64,000 bases of DNA from Acetomicrobium flavidum (GTDB lineage Bacteria; Synergistota; Synergistia; Synergistales; Acetomicrobiaceae), in NCBI RefSeq assembly GCF_900129645.1, contig NZ_FSQZ01000001.1, positions 1,240,001 to 1,304,000 on the forward strand, read 5' to 3'. How positions within the stretch are numbered: position 1 is the stretch's first letter; the number at the start of each line of letters is the position of its first letter. This document shows, one piece after another, positions 29,055 through 37,626 of the stretch. The position numbers and the translations under genes were made by a program. Under the pieces are notes generated by a model. That model saw only the letters and a program-made list of their open reading frames with translations, did no database searches and was not told the origin of the DNA.

Positions 29055-29824
29055 CTCCTGTCACCTCCTTCGAAAGCGATCATTACCCTTACCTTTTTCT
29101 TGAGTTGCTCTATTTGCCTTTCCTCTGCCCCTGCATCGGTTATGAGCAGGTCAAGCTCGTTTAAGTCGCATATCTTACACAGGCCCTGCATGTCTAGTTT
29201 TGAGTGATCTACCACAAGGATCTTTTCCTTGCCGGCAAGTAGCATCTGTCGTTTTGTCTCGGCTTCTGTCATGTTGGGCGTGGTCACGCCGAACTCGATG
29301 TCAACGGCGTTTGCGGCCAGAAAGGCCTTGTCGAAGCGCAACTTGTGCAGCGACTCATTCGTCAAAAAACCTACAAGGGAACGAGGTCCCTTTCGAAGTA
29401 TTCCCCCAAGCAGCCAGACCTCTACGTGTGGGTCGTCTAAAAATACATTTGCCACGTCTATGCAGTTGGTGGCCACGGTTATCCTTCGTCCGCGAAGGTT
29501 TGAGGCGAGCTGCAGGGTGGTGGTGCCAGCATCAAGCAATATGGTTTCTCCGTCTTTCACCAGGGAAGCGGCCAGCTTGCCGATGGCGGCCTTAAGATTG
29601 AGGTTTTGTATTTCCTTCTCTTGAAAGGTGGGTTCAAGGCTGTAATTGGGAGGAGCGGCCCCGCCGTGAGTTCGCTTGAGCAGGTTCATCTTCTCGAGCA
29701 CTGCCAGGTCCCTGCGTATCGTGGCCTCGGAGACGCCGAACTCTTGAACCAGGTCTGCCACGTATATTGGAGCACCCGATTTGATCTTGCTTACTATGGC
29801 GGCCCTTCTTTCCTCTGCGAACAT
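29051..29824 (-). CDS. fruR: DeoR-family transcriptional regulator of the fru operon
   Basis: 257 residues from ATG 29824, which has AAGG eight bases upstream (GTG 29833 and ATG 29830 are too close to it). The N-terminal helix-turn-helix reads FAEERRAAIVSKI..VADLVQEFGVSEATIRRDLAVLE; the C-terminal sugar-phosphate sensing domain has LLDAGTTTLQLA. It probably responds to fructose 1-phosphate. It is the first gene of its own regulon operon and four 10-bp operator-like repeats overlap its promoter. Confidence 0.9.
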   Translation of the reverse strand: MFAEERRAAIVSKIKSGAPIYVADLVQEFGVSEATIRRDLAVLEKMNLLKRTHGGAAPPNYSLEPTFQEKEIQNLNLKAAIGKLAASLVKDGETILLDAGTTTLQLASNLRGRRITVATNCIDVANVFLDDPHVEVWLLGGILRKGPRSLVGFLTNESLHKLRFDKAFLAANAVDIEFGVTTPNMTEAETKRQMLLAGKEKILVVDHSKLDMQGLCKICDLNELDLLITDAGAEERQIEQLKKKVRVMIAFEGGDRR

Positions 29825-29834
29825 CGCCATCACC

Positions 29835-29874
29835 TTGATTGTTTTTGATTATTTATGATCGTTTGTGATCATTA
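29835..29874. promoter_or_regulatory. Four tandem 10-bp operator-like repeats
   Basis: Plus strand repeats TTGATTGTTT, TTGATTATTT, ATGATCGTTT and GTGATCATTA (29835, 29845, 29855, 29865), consensus nTGATYRTTT with exact helical-turn periodicity. They lie between the fruR promoter -10 and its RBS, so bound FruR would block initiation or clearance: autoregulation. Confidence 0.75.
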
Positions 29875-29899
29875 TATTACGCCTCTTTCAAAAAGGCAA
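29871..29899 (-). promoter_or_regulatory. fruR-fruK-EIIA-fruA promoter
   Basis: Minus strand TTGCCT (29899-29894), 17-base spacer, TATAAT (29876-29871). The -10 box overlaps the last of the four repeats. Confidence 0.65.
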
Positions 29900-29924
29900 T
29901 ACCCTTTTATAGAAAGTTGATGAA

Positions 29925-29971
29925 AAATAAAAAGCAGGACAGATGTCTTAAGTATCGTCTGTCCTGCTTTT
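29925..29971 (-). terminator. Terminator of the glycan operon
   Basis: Stem AAAAGCAGGACAGA / TCTGTCCTGCTTTT (29930-29943 with 29958-29971), 14-base loop. On the minus transcript the stem is followed by TATTTTTC, a U-rich tail. It lies 36 bases beyond the stop of the GT39 gene. Confidence 0.85.
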
Positions 29972-30007
29972 AGCGTTTTAATTAATGGTAGTTTCGTTAT
30001 TGCTCGA

Positions 30008-31495
30008 TTACGATCGTTGCTCACATGTGATGAGCATCCAACCTCCATACAGGTCCTTTACGGTAACGGGTATTCCCGATCGCCTCAATGCATCCGATAC
30101 CAAGTCTACATTGTCTGCCCGAAGCAACACTGCCGGCGTTTTGCCATTGCGAAACGCTGCAATGACCTTTTCTGACAGCTGCTCCGACATGCCGGGGTTT
30201 ATGTGATCCAATATCTCATCTCTATAGAAGGCAAGGCCGTTCAGTTTTTTATCGTAGACTACAAGAAGCTGAAAACTCCTGGCGGCGACGGCTTCATCAA
30301 TGCACGCGCTAAGCCTTTTCATGTCGTGGGGTGAGGAGACGACGGAAGTGCCCGAAAGGGCCTTGAGCGCCACGATGAAGATGCAACCGGATATGGCAAG
30401 GATTCGTATTGTGCTTCTTTTTTTTATCACGTTGAGATCTAAAAAAGCCGCCAGTGCCCGTCCCATGGTCAAGGACAGGGGAAGAAAAAGCGGCAATATG
30501 TAAAGCTGAAGCTTGGACTTAGCCATGAAAAACAGGACCAGCGACAGCAGCGGGTAAGAAAAAAGAAACAGGTTTTGAGGATTTTTGAACAATGCATTTT
30601 TCGACAGTGCCGATTTAACGATGTCCTTTGTGGCCTTAAATTTACATGCTAACAACGCGCTCCATGGCAAAGTGCCGAATATCAACGTGGGAATGTATAT
30701 CTCAAAGGCCTGGTAAAAGTGAGGATTATGAAATTCACTTTCTTCGGAAAAACGACCGACCACTTCGTAGCCCAACCAATAGGGCACCAGGTATGGGTGC
30801 TTTATGGCTTCAAAGATATACCATCCTAACCCAACCGCTATGAAAGTGAGCATTCCACTTGCGATCAGAAGACGAGGGACTTGGGCGCCCCTAGTCTTCC
30901 TAAGGTAAATTTGTGTAGGAATCATTCCCAAAAGCGGAAGAAGTCCCGGATAACCCTTGGTCATAAAGGACATTCCCAAAAAAAGCCATACCAGGACGGT
31001 CCATCTTTTGCTTTGAGTCCTAACGGCCTTCCAAAAGGCGAAGATCGCTAAAGCTTCCCACAGGGCAAGCAGCGTATCCGTAGAGACGACGTTTGAGGAG
31101 ACCAGGGGCATTAAGCTGCTTGTATATACCAGTGCGCTCAAGTAAGCGCTTTTTTTATCCCACAAGGTTTGCGCTATCTTCCATACGCATATAACAGTCA
31201 ATACGAATGAGATGACCAGGTAAAAGCGCGCGCCCCAGGTATTGACGCCAAAGATCTTCAACCCGAGAGCTATGGCCCAATAGGTCAGCGGAGGCTTACT
31301 CCAGTGCGGAAGGCCAAGCAGTGTCGGCTCAAGGTAATTTCCGCTGCGCAACATCTCGCGGGCCACTTCAGCGTACCTTCCTTCGGTGGTCTCGTATAAG
31401 CCTCTGCTTCCCTGAAAGGCTATGGAGGCAAGCAATGCCAAAAGGACTACGAAGAGGAATTGCCTGCGTGAGGAAGTTTTACTTTGCGTGGACAA
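30008..31495 (-). CDS. GT39-family membrane glycosyltransferase (ArnT/PMT-like)
   Basis: 495 residues with about eleven hydrophobic helices. The first periplasmic loop carries ETTEGRYAEVAREML, the Asp/Glu-containing motif of ArnT/PMT enzymes, which use polyprenyl-phosphate sugars as donors and modify lipid A, glycans or proteins on the outer face of the inner membrane. The start is TTG 31495, overlapping the preceding gene by 17 bases; no strong SD is seen. Last gene of the operon, after a GT2 that probably makes its polyprenyl-phosphate donor. Confidence 0.82.
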   Translation of the reverse strand: MSTQSKTSSRRQFLFVVLLALLASIAFQGSRGLYETTEGRYAEVAREMLRSGNYLEPTLLGLPHWSKPPLTYWAIALGLKIFGVNTWGARFYLVISFVLTVICVWKIAQTLWDKKSAYLSALVYTSSLMPLVSSNVVSTDTLLALWEALAIFAFWKAVRTQSKRWTVLVWLFLGMSFMTKGYPGLLPLLGMIPTQIYLRKTRGAQVPRLLIASGMLTFIAVGLGWYIFEAIKHPYLVPYWLGYEVVGRFSEESEFHNPHFYQAFEIYIPTLIFGTLPWSALLACKFKATKDIVKSALSKNALFKNPQNLFLFSYPLLSLVLFFMAKSKLQLYILPLFLPLSLTMGRALAAFLDLNVIKKRSTIRILAISGCIFIVALKALSGTSVVSSPHDMKRLSACIDEAVAARSFQLLVVYDKKLNGLAFYRDEILDHINPGMSEQLSEKVIAAFRNGKTPAVLLRADNVDLVSDALRRSGIPVTVKDLYGGWMLITCEQRS

Positions 31496-31757
31496 TTTCT
31501 TTACGTTCTCTTAGGATGAAGTATATGTTTCGTATGTAGATGAATACCCCACTGGCCTGCCCAACCATGAAAACGGGGTCATGCCTTGCTGCAGCATATA
31601 TGAAAAGCAATATCCCCCCTACGAGGCTCAATATCCAAAAGGAAAAGGGAACGACGCTTCGTTTTTCCTTCTCGCTTGCAAGCCACTGCACGAAAAACCT
31701 TGCCCCGAAAAGCCCCTGGGCGACGAAGCCCAGGATCAACAGACCGTTCATGTGCAT
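31479..31757 (-). CDS. Lipid-A-disaccharide-synthase N-terminal-domain (LABN) protein
   Basis: 92 residues with three hydrophobic helices. FGARFFVQWLASEKEKRSVVPFSFWILSLVG is the recognised LAB_N signature, here as a free-standing protein. Such small proteins occur with GT2 polyprenyl-phosphate transferases and ArnT-like enzymes and may act in flipping or presenting the lipid-linked sugar (inference). SD AAGGTGA lies six bases before ATG 31757. It is sandwiched between the GT2 and GT39 genes. Confidence 0.82.
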   Translation of the reverse strand: MHMNGLLILGFVAQGLFGARFFVQWLASEKEKRSVVPFSFWILSLVGGILLFIYAAARHDPVFMVGQASGVFIYIRNIYFILRERKEIVHAK

Positions 31758-31768
31758 TAACTATCACC

Positions 31769-32509
31769 TTACTTGTCTTCTCGTAATTTAACCCTAAATG
31801 CGCGCTTTCTTATCCACAAAATCCCAAAAGTGTCGAATATCCCCACCCATAACCTGTTCCATATGGAGTACTTCGTCTTTCCCCTCGTCCTGGGGCGATG
31901 ATTTACCGGCACTTCGGCGATAGTAAAACCATAAATCATCGCAAGGGTGGGTATAAAACGATGCATCCCCTTGAAGGGGAGGAAATACGGAACACACTCT
32001 TTTCTGAACGCCCTCGTAGAGCAGCCGACGTCTCTTACGGTCTTTCCCGTCATTGCATTTCGAAAGCCGTTGGCTATGCGGGACGATATGCGCCTGACCC
32101 AATTGTCCTTCCTGTTTTGCCTGTAGCCGTTTGCCATGTCGCATTTGCCGCTTGCCACTAACGCCACCAACTTTGGTATGTCGTGGGGATCGTTTTGTCC
32201 GTCGCCGTCTAAGGTGGCTATTATGTCTCCCTTTGCTGCACGGCATCCGCACCAAAGGGCAGCAGATTGTCCAGCATTTGCTGCGAAGGATATGACGCGA
32301 TGGCGCGGCCTGTCGTTGGACAATTTTCTTAAGACTTGAACACTTCCATCCACCGAGCCGTCATCTACCCACAGGCATTCCCAGTTCCACTTTACGTCGC
32401 TAAACACCTCTTCGATCTCATCGGCCAGGGGCAGGATGTTAGGCTCCTCGTCCTTTATGGGGATGACGATCGATATTAAATTACCCCAAACTTTCTTGTC
32501 GTTTGTCAC
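31769..32509 (-). CDS. GT2 polyprenyl-phosphate sugar transferase (DPM1/ArnC-like)
   Basis: 246 residues from GTG 32509 (AGGAG 11 bases upstream; a TTG at 32533 has no SD). GT-A fold motifs VDDGSVDGS and the DGDGQNDPHDI donor-metal motif, then ARG-rich C-terminal region NHRPRTRGKTKYS typical of DPM1-like enzymes. No C-terminal helices, so it is a soluble or peripheral form. It probably loads a sugar onto undecaprenyl phosphate for the GT39 enzyme two genes on. Confidence 0.87.
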   Translation of the reverse strand: MTNDKKVWGNLISIVIPIKDEEPNILPLADEIEEVFSDVKWNWECLWVDDGSVDGSVQVLRKLSNDRPRHRVISFAANAGQSAALWCGCRAAKGDIIATLDGDGQNDPHDIPKLVALVASGKCDMANGYRQNRKDNWVRRISSRIANGFRNAMTGKTVRDVGCSTRAFRKECVPYFLPFKGMHRFIPTLAMIYGFTIAEVPVNHRPRTRGKTKYSIWNRLWVGIFDTFGILWIRKRAFRVKLREDK

Positions 32510-32562
32510 AGCACATCTATCTCCTGATACCAATTATAGTTGGAGCACTTTTAAGGAAAAAC

Positions 32563-32592
32563 ATTATATACCGAATATACTAAATGTACCAA
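32563..32592 (-). promoter_or_regulatory. Candidate internal promoter for GT2-LABN-GT39
   Basis: Minus strand TTGGTA (32592-32587), 18-base spacer, TATAAT (32568-32563), in the 114-base gap between the epimerase gene and the GT2 gene, the only gap in this cluster. Confidence 0.45.
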
Positions 32593-32623
32593 CAAATTTG
32601 AGGAGAGCTTAACCATGGTTCCC

Positions 32624-33631
32624 TTAATGTGCAAGCACAGGCTTTAATTTGTTGCTGTCAAGGCCCGCCTGTAGCTTTTGGCGCCAATACTGAAGCATAT
32701 CCCTTACAGTGGCGGCAAGGTCATGTTTGGGCCTCCAGCCTGTGGCTAATATGAGCTTTGACGAATCCCCCAGTATTATGGGTTCGTCTTTAGGCCGCAG
32801 CAGCGTCGAGTCTATTTGCACATCGAAGGAAGCATTCAGCTCTTTCTCAATGATTTCTATAATCTCATCAACTCCATATGCTTTCTGGGCACTGATGTTG
32901 TAAGCTTCGCCGGGCATGCCCCTTTGGGCAAGCAGGATAAGGGCGGAAACCAAGTCCCTGACGTCAAGTATGGCCCTGCGGCTTTTTGTGTTTCCTGCCC
33001 GAAGCATGGGTGGGATGCTGCCCTTTTCTATTTGGACTGCTCTAAAGGTAAGATCTGAACATACGTCGCCTGTCTTTCTCGGACCCGTTGTGTTAAATAT
33101 CCTGGCCCTTATGCCTTTGATGCCATATGTGGCCCAATATTGATATGTAAGGAGATCTTGGGCGGCCTTGCTTACTCCGTACGGATGCAGGGGAAGTAAG
33201 GCGTGATCTTCCTTTATTGGGACTTCTTGCTCGCTTACGTAGCCGTAAGCGGCGCTGGAGCATGCCACGACCACAGTAGGGTCGTAGAAATCTTTGGCTC
33301 GTATGAGCTTTATCGCCTCGAATAAATTTGCAGTGCCTATGACGTTTGTCTCCAAGGTCTCTTGCGGCCTGTCCCACGAGAGGGCAGGGAAGCTTTGGGC
33401 TGCCAGATGATATATGAAATTTGGCCTATATCGTTCGACAATTCTGTAGAGATCCTCGAAGTAGCGTACGTCCGTCTCCACAAATATGGCCTTACCCTCG
33501 ATTTCTTTCATATCAATCGTAGGTTTGTAATAAGAAGCTATGATATTGTCTTTTCCCACAAGGCAAGAGAGCCTGTCTATGAGATGACTTCCTATCATTC
33601 CGCCGGCTCCTGTTATTAAGATCAAGATCAT
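32624..33631 (-). CDS. NAD-dependent sugar epimerase/dehydratase (GDP-mannose dehydratase/RMD-like)
   Basis: 335 residues, extended short-chain dehydrogenase. NAD motif TGAGGMIGSH at the start, catalytic YGVSK with the upstream Ser pair (ACSSAAYG), and an ARIFNTTGPRKTGDV segment as in GDP-mannose 4,6-dehydratase and GDP-4-keto-6-deoxymannose reductase. Its overlap (ATGA) with the heptose-kinase-like gene suggests it acts on an activated heptose or mannose derivative. The exact reaction is open. Confidence 0.82.
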   Translation of the reverse strand: MILILITGAGGMIGSHLIDRLSCLVGKDNIIASYYKPTIDMKEIEGKAIFVETDVRYFEDLYRIVERYRPNFIYHLAAQSFPALSWDRPQETLETNVIGTANLFEAIKLIRAKDFYDPTVVVACSSAAYGYVSEQEVPIKEDHALLPLHPYGVSKAAQDLLTYQYWATYGIKGIRARIFNTTGPRKTGDVCSDLTFRAVQIEKGSIPPMLRAGNTKSRRAILDVRDLVSALILLAQRGMPGEAYNISAQKAYGVDEIIEIIEKELNASFDVQIDSTLLRPKDEPIILGDSSKLILATGWRPKHDLAATVRDMLQYWRQKLQAGLDSNKLKPVLAH

Positions 33632-34662
33632 CGCACCTCCCAGCTGTATAATCCCATATCAGTGAAGGAATAATTGACTGTTTTTACCCCTTCATCCTGA
33701 AGCGCTTTAGTTATTGCATATCTCTTGTCCGGTTTGGCGAAAAAGAACATGAACCCGCCGCCACCAGCTCCCGAGACTTTTCCTCCCAAAGCACCGGCCG
33801 ATTTGGCCTTTTCGTAGATGGCGTCGATCTTCGGGGTCGTTATGCCTGCGGTAAAACGTTTCTTTGATTCCCATGCCTCATCTAAGAGAAGGCCGAAATC
33901 GTCGAGATTATCAGTGAGCAGCGCAGCCTTCATGGCTATGGCAAGCTCTTTGGCTCTGTCAAGTGATTTTAATGTCTCCTCGTTGCCCGAGGCCATATCC
34001 TTTATCTGAGAACTCAGGATCTTCGACGAATCGTGAGAGCCTCCCACGTAGGCCAGGATCAGCCTATGATTGAGCTCGCAGACCACGTCATTTCGCAGCC
34101 TCAAGGGGTTGACTATCGTCTTCGTGCCGTTGAACTCTATGAAGTTAAAGCCGCCGAAGGCAGCAGCGTATTGGTCCTGCCTGCCGCCTTTAATGCCCAG
34201 TTCATGTCTTTCGATTTGGTAAGCCATCTCAGCTACCTCGTAGGGCGTCATGGGAAGGTTGAGCCAATGTCTAAATGCCCCGACGACTGCGACGCAAACA
34301 GCAGAAGATGATCCCAAACCTGAACCGGGAGGAGCATCGTTATGTATCCTTAACCTAAAACCATGGCTGACGTTGTAAGCTTTTCTCATGAAGTTAACTA
34401 CGCCCTTTATCAAGTCGAGATGTCCGTCGTAAGCCAAAAATTGATCCACGTCGTATTTCAGGGCCGCATCGTAATCTATGCTTTCTATCTCTATGGTCTT
34501 ATCGACGAGCGGAGACAGGCTCACGGTAGCGTATCGATCGATAGTGGCATTCATGACAACGCCTCCGCGTCTCTCGCAGTACGGGGAGACGTCAGTCCCT
34601 CCGCCGCCAAAGCTTATCCTCAAAGGAACCCTTGATCTTATCAACATGTCTTCCAGCCTCAC
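33628..34662 (-). CDS. GHMP-family sugar kinase (heptose 7-phosphate kinase-like)
   Basis: 344 residues. SRVPLRISFGGGGTDVSPY at the N-terminus and the ATP loop PPGSGLGSSSAVCVAVV mark the HddA/FKP branch of GHMP kinases; GGKVSGAGGGGFMFFF is the third motif. HddA phosphorylates D-glycero-D-manno-heptose 7-phosphate in GDP-heptose synthesis, but no isomerase, phosphatase or guanylyltransferase gene is in the window, so the substrate is inferred. GTG 34662 overlaps the upstream stop as GTGA. Confidence 0.8.
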   Translation of the reverse strand: MRLEDMLIRSRVPLRISFGGGGTDVSPYCERRGGVVMNATIDRYATVSLSPLVDKTIEIESIDYDAALKYDVDQFLAYDGHLDLIKGVVNFMRKAYNVSHGFRLRIHNDAPPGSGLGSSSAVCVAVVGAFRHWLNLPMTPYEVAEMAYQIERHELGIKGGRQDQYAAAFGGFNFIEFNGTKTIVNPLRLRNDVVCELNHRLILAYVGGSHDSSKILSSQIKDMASGNEETLKSLDRAKELAIAMKAALLTDNLDDFGLLLDEAWESKKRFTAGITTPKIDAIYEKAKSAGALGGKVSGAGGGGFMFFFAKPDKRYAITKALQDEGVKTVNYSFTDMGLYSWEVR

Positions 34663-37259
34663 TTTAAAGCACCTATAAAATTAGCGCTCGTCGATCGTGC
34701 TATGGCATAGTAGTACCATCCAGCAGGAATGCCGTTTTTTCGTACGATCAGCTCTTTTACGCTTCCTACGTTCCAGCCATCTTCGACCAATTCATCCAAA
34801 CATAGACTCTTGGGATCCGGACCGACCAGCACAATCACGTCACTATAAGCACGTAAACCTTTGTCTTTGGGAAACCAGTATTTGAACATCAGGCTTTCGT
34901 GCCCGAAGAAGTTGGGACCGGCCGTGTATCTTACGCCCTCACCGCGGTCACGGCTTTTGCCTGCCAACTTCGTCCTGTAAAAGGAAAGTTCGCTTGCAAT
35001 CTTGTGCTTGTCCATGCCCAACACCAGGGGCTCGTGTCCCGTAGACAGCTCAAGCTCGTCTTCTATGGCCTCAACCTGCCTGGCCAGATCGCTCCATCCA
35101 AGTAAGGGCAGATCACGGGGGTAAGCAGCAAAGGGTAGACCTAAAACGAAGTAGTGCAAAGCTGCTCCAAAGATAAGGTAGACAACTACGATGGTAGGGA
35201 TCCAGGCCTTTCTTAGAAAATTAATAATTCGAGATGGAGTATCACTTTCCATAATCTGGTATGCCATTAAAGGAATTAGGCAAATCCAGGCAGGTCCCGT
35301 CCAGTTCAGCCTGACTTCTCGAAACAAACTGAAGGTCAAAAAGAAACATGAAGGAAAGAGCGCCATTATCATGCAAAACCGAGATCTTCGGTCGCCCTTT
35401 TTGCCCAAAAAGGTGCCAGAAACAGCGACCAAACCGACAGGCGTAAGGAGCGCGGCTACGTAACCCAGAAATTGGAGCAGACAGAACCTAAAGGAACCGT
35501 TAAACCTGCCAGATCCCTGATAGACGAAAGATGCCCATCCATGTTTGGCGTTCCAGACGATGACAGGCGAAAAGATCAAAAGAGCAAGGATGGCAGCTAA
35601 ATACGGCTCCTTTTTCTTTAACCATTGGCGAGACATCGGGTCTATGGCCATGAACAACAAACTTGCCGGTGCCAGAAGGACGATGGTGTATTTGGAAAGC
35701 AGTCCCAGCCCGCCACAAATGCCGACGCCCCACCAGGATGAACGTCGTTTGTCAAAAAATGCCTTGGCCAAGAAGTAAAGCGTCCCCGCCCAGCAGGCAG
35801 CAAGGGGAGCGTCAGGCGTCATAAGCATGCCTATCCCAAAGAAAAAGGGGAGTCCTGCCACTAAGAAGAGAGAGACGAAGGCAATTCCCCTACCGTAGAG
35901 TTTTCGCGTGAGGGCAAAGACGAACGTCCCCATGACTGCCCAGGAAAGGAGTGCTCCTATCCTTACGGCAAATTCAGCGTTGCCGAAGACGGACGTAAAA
36001 AGGGCTATGATCCAGGCCACCATGGGAGGGTGGTCGAGGTAGCCTATGTCCAGGTGCTGAGCGTAATTCCAGTAGTATGCTTCCTCATAAATCAGCTCCA
36101 TCACTCCCATATAAAACAGGCGCAACACTATGGCATAAATCAGAAATATGACAGATACAGCCCGCCAGCGAAGCCCTTTATGTTTAGGTTTCAGAGGAAA
36201 CACGAAGAAGGCATTCCCCACGCAATTTGAGACGGCGGCAGCAAAGATCCCTCCAATCACGGCTAATAAGGGTGGCCATCCCAACAATTGATTTAAGGTA
36301 GCAAGCACTCCTCCCCGCAAAAACAGAGACGCCAAGGCCAAAAGCAGGAAACGTCCGAAGCCGGCGAAAGAAAGCCTTTGTGTATTGTCTTGCGCAAAGG
36401 ACCATCTGGCGTTGCACGTGAAGTTAAATACAGTCGAGGCAAAAAAGCTAATCACGTGAGATTGTCCAATGGGAAATTTTAAGGCGATAAGAACAGAAAA
36501 TACAAAAAGATCGAGGACCATGGCAAGAAGGCCTACAATCCCAAAGCGAATGCCGCTTTTTGCCGACATGTTGCCTCCGGCTAAGGCAGTCAGCCGACAC
36601 AGATAAGACCATCCCATCTTTATGAGATTGATCTTTGAATATCCGCTTGCCCTGTCCTTGAAAGTTATGGGAACCTCAATTACCCTTAAGGATGGACCTC
36701 CTGCTATGAGCGCCTCCATGCACACCTTAAAGCAAGCTTTCTCAGGATCGAGCGAGCGAAGCAGTTGGGGACGTACGGCAAAAAAGCCGGACATGGGGTC
36801 ACATACGTCGACGAAGATCCTTGCTATGGCAGTGGCGATAAAGGACGCCAGCCTCCTGCAGAAGGGCCATCCGGGCGTGGATCCTCCCTTTATGTAACGG
36901 CTTGCTATGGTCATATCGCATGTGCCTTCCAATAAGGGCTTGACCAGGTCGGGTATGGCCTCTGGCGGATGGCTCAAGTCGGCGTCCATGACCACCAGGA
37001 TATCACCGGTGGCTGCACGGGCTCCCGCTATTACCGATTTGGCCACGCCTTTGTCGTCGTCGCGGGCAATGAGGCGTACGGGGCGATGTTCTTGCCATTT
37101 CAGGACGTGTTCGCGCGTGCCGTCGGTAGAACCGTCGTCTACTACCAATATTTCAAGGTCGTATGAAATCTTATCCTTAAGCGCGAAAATGCGGCAAAGG
37201 AGATCATCGATATTTCCGACCTCATTTATGGTGGGAACGATGACCGATACCTTAGACAA
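34659..37259 (-). CDS. Fused GT2-GtrA-GT39 glycosyltransferase
   Basis: About 866 residues. Residues 1-230: DPM1-like GT2 domain (VDDGSTDGT, DADLSHPPEAIP). About 235-365: GtrA-type four-helix membrane domain with FASTVFNFTCNARWSF. From about 370: GT39/ArnT-like domain, IYEEAYYWNYAQHLDIGYLDHPPMVAW, about ten helices, then a soluble C-terminal part. The three activities (charge the polyprenyl phosphate with sugar, flip it, transfer the sugar) would sit on one chain. Start TTG 37259 is chosen for GGAGGG seven bases upstream; TTG 37274 and 37265 precede or touch that SD. First gene of the glycan operon. Confidence 0.88.
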   Translation of the reverse strand: MSKVSVIVPTINEVGNIDDLLCRIFALKDKISYDLEILVVDDGSTDGTREHVLKWQEHRPVRLIARDDDKGVAKSVIAGARAATGDILVVMDADLSHPPEAIPDLVKPLLEGTCDMTIASRYIKGGSTPGWPFCRRLASFIATAIARIFVDVCDPMSGFFAVRPQLLRSLDPEKACFKVCMEALIAGGPSLRVIEVPITFKDRASGYSKINLIKMGWSYLCRLTALAGGNMSAKSGIRFGIVGLLAMVLDLFVFSVLIALKFPIGQSHVISFFASTVFNFTCNARWSFAQDNTQRLSFAGFGRFLLLALASLFLRGGVLATLNQLLGWPPLLAVIGGIFAAAVSNCVGNAFFVFPLKPKHKGLRWRAVSVIFLIYAIVLRLFYMGVMELIYEEAYYWNYAQHLDIGYLDHPPMVAWIIALFTSVFGNAEFAVRIGALLSWAVMGTFVFALTRKLYGRGIAFVSLFLVAGLPFFFGIGMLMTPDAPLAACWAGTLYFLAKAFFDKRRSSWWGVGICGGLGLLSKYTIVLLAPASLLFMAIDPMSRQWLKKKEPYLAAILALLIFSPVIVWNAKHGWASFVYQGSGRFNGSFRFCLLQFLGYVAALLTPVGLVAVSGTFLGKKGDRRSRFCMIMALFPSCFFLTFSLFREVRLNWTGPAWICLIPLMAYQIMESDTPSRIINFLRKAWIPTIVVVYLIFGAALHYFVLGLPFAAYPRDLPLLGWSDLARQVEAIEDELELSTGHEPLVLGMDKHKIASELSFYRTKLAGKSRDRGEGVRYTAGPNFFGHESLMFKYWFPKDKGLRAYSDVIVLVGPDPKSLCLDELVEDGWNVGSVKELIVRKNGIPAGWYYYAIARSTSANFIGALK

Positions 37260-37278
37260 ATTCAATCCCTCCAAATAT

Positions 37279-37570
37279 TTATTCCAAAAAATACGAAGCT
37301 GATTTTAACTGCCCGATGATGAAGTTTTCGTGAAGATTGCCTTTGAGGGATCGCAAAACGGTTATCTTGACGCCTTGAGCCCATGAAAATTCCTGTGTCA
37401 GGGTGCTTTCGTTGCATTGCGCGCTTCGTTCAATCGGGTTGCCGTTGATATAAATATGGAAGGATGGCTCCCCTTGTCATTTTTTCGGTAACCCTCATAA
37501 CGATGCGGATGCTAAAAGGCCGACCGATAAGATCGAATTTTATGAAGTTGCGGTTGCGAATTGGGCAAAA
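37279..37570 (-). pseudogene. Frameshifted gene remnant upstream of the glycan operon
   Basis: Two open segments on the minus strand read in different frames and join near 37463-37480. The downstream one (37476 to the TAA at 37281-37279) contains SFHIYINGNPIERS and ends SASYFLE; the upstream one (37570 to 37463) contains FIKFDLIGRPFSIRIVMRV. Both look protein-like, and neither has a start codon with an RBS. A single-base change near the A6 and G4 runs at 37463-37486 would fuse them. No family is recognised. The remnant ends five bases before the first possible start of the GT2-GtrA-GT39 gene, so it was probably the preceding gene of that operon. It fills most of the 350-base gap here. Confidence 0.5.
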
Positions 37571-37591
37571 TTACCTGGCAAGTCGTTGGTA

Positions 37592-37610
37592 TATAATTAA
37601 CGTTAACATT
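37592..37610 (+). promoter_or_regulatory. Likely -10 box and palindrome upstream of the response regulator
   Basis: TATAAT at 37592-37597 followed at once by TTAACGTTAA, a perfect 10-base palindrome, 20 bases before the SD. The -35 is weak (TTACCT at 37571-37576, short spacing), as expected for an activator-dependent, possibly autoregulated promoter. Confidence 0.4.
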
Positions 37611-37626
37611 ACTCCAGGAGAGTGAC

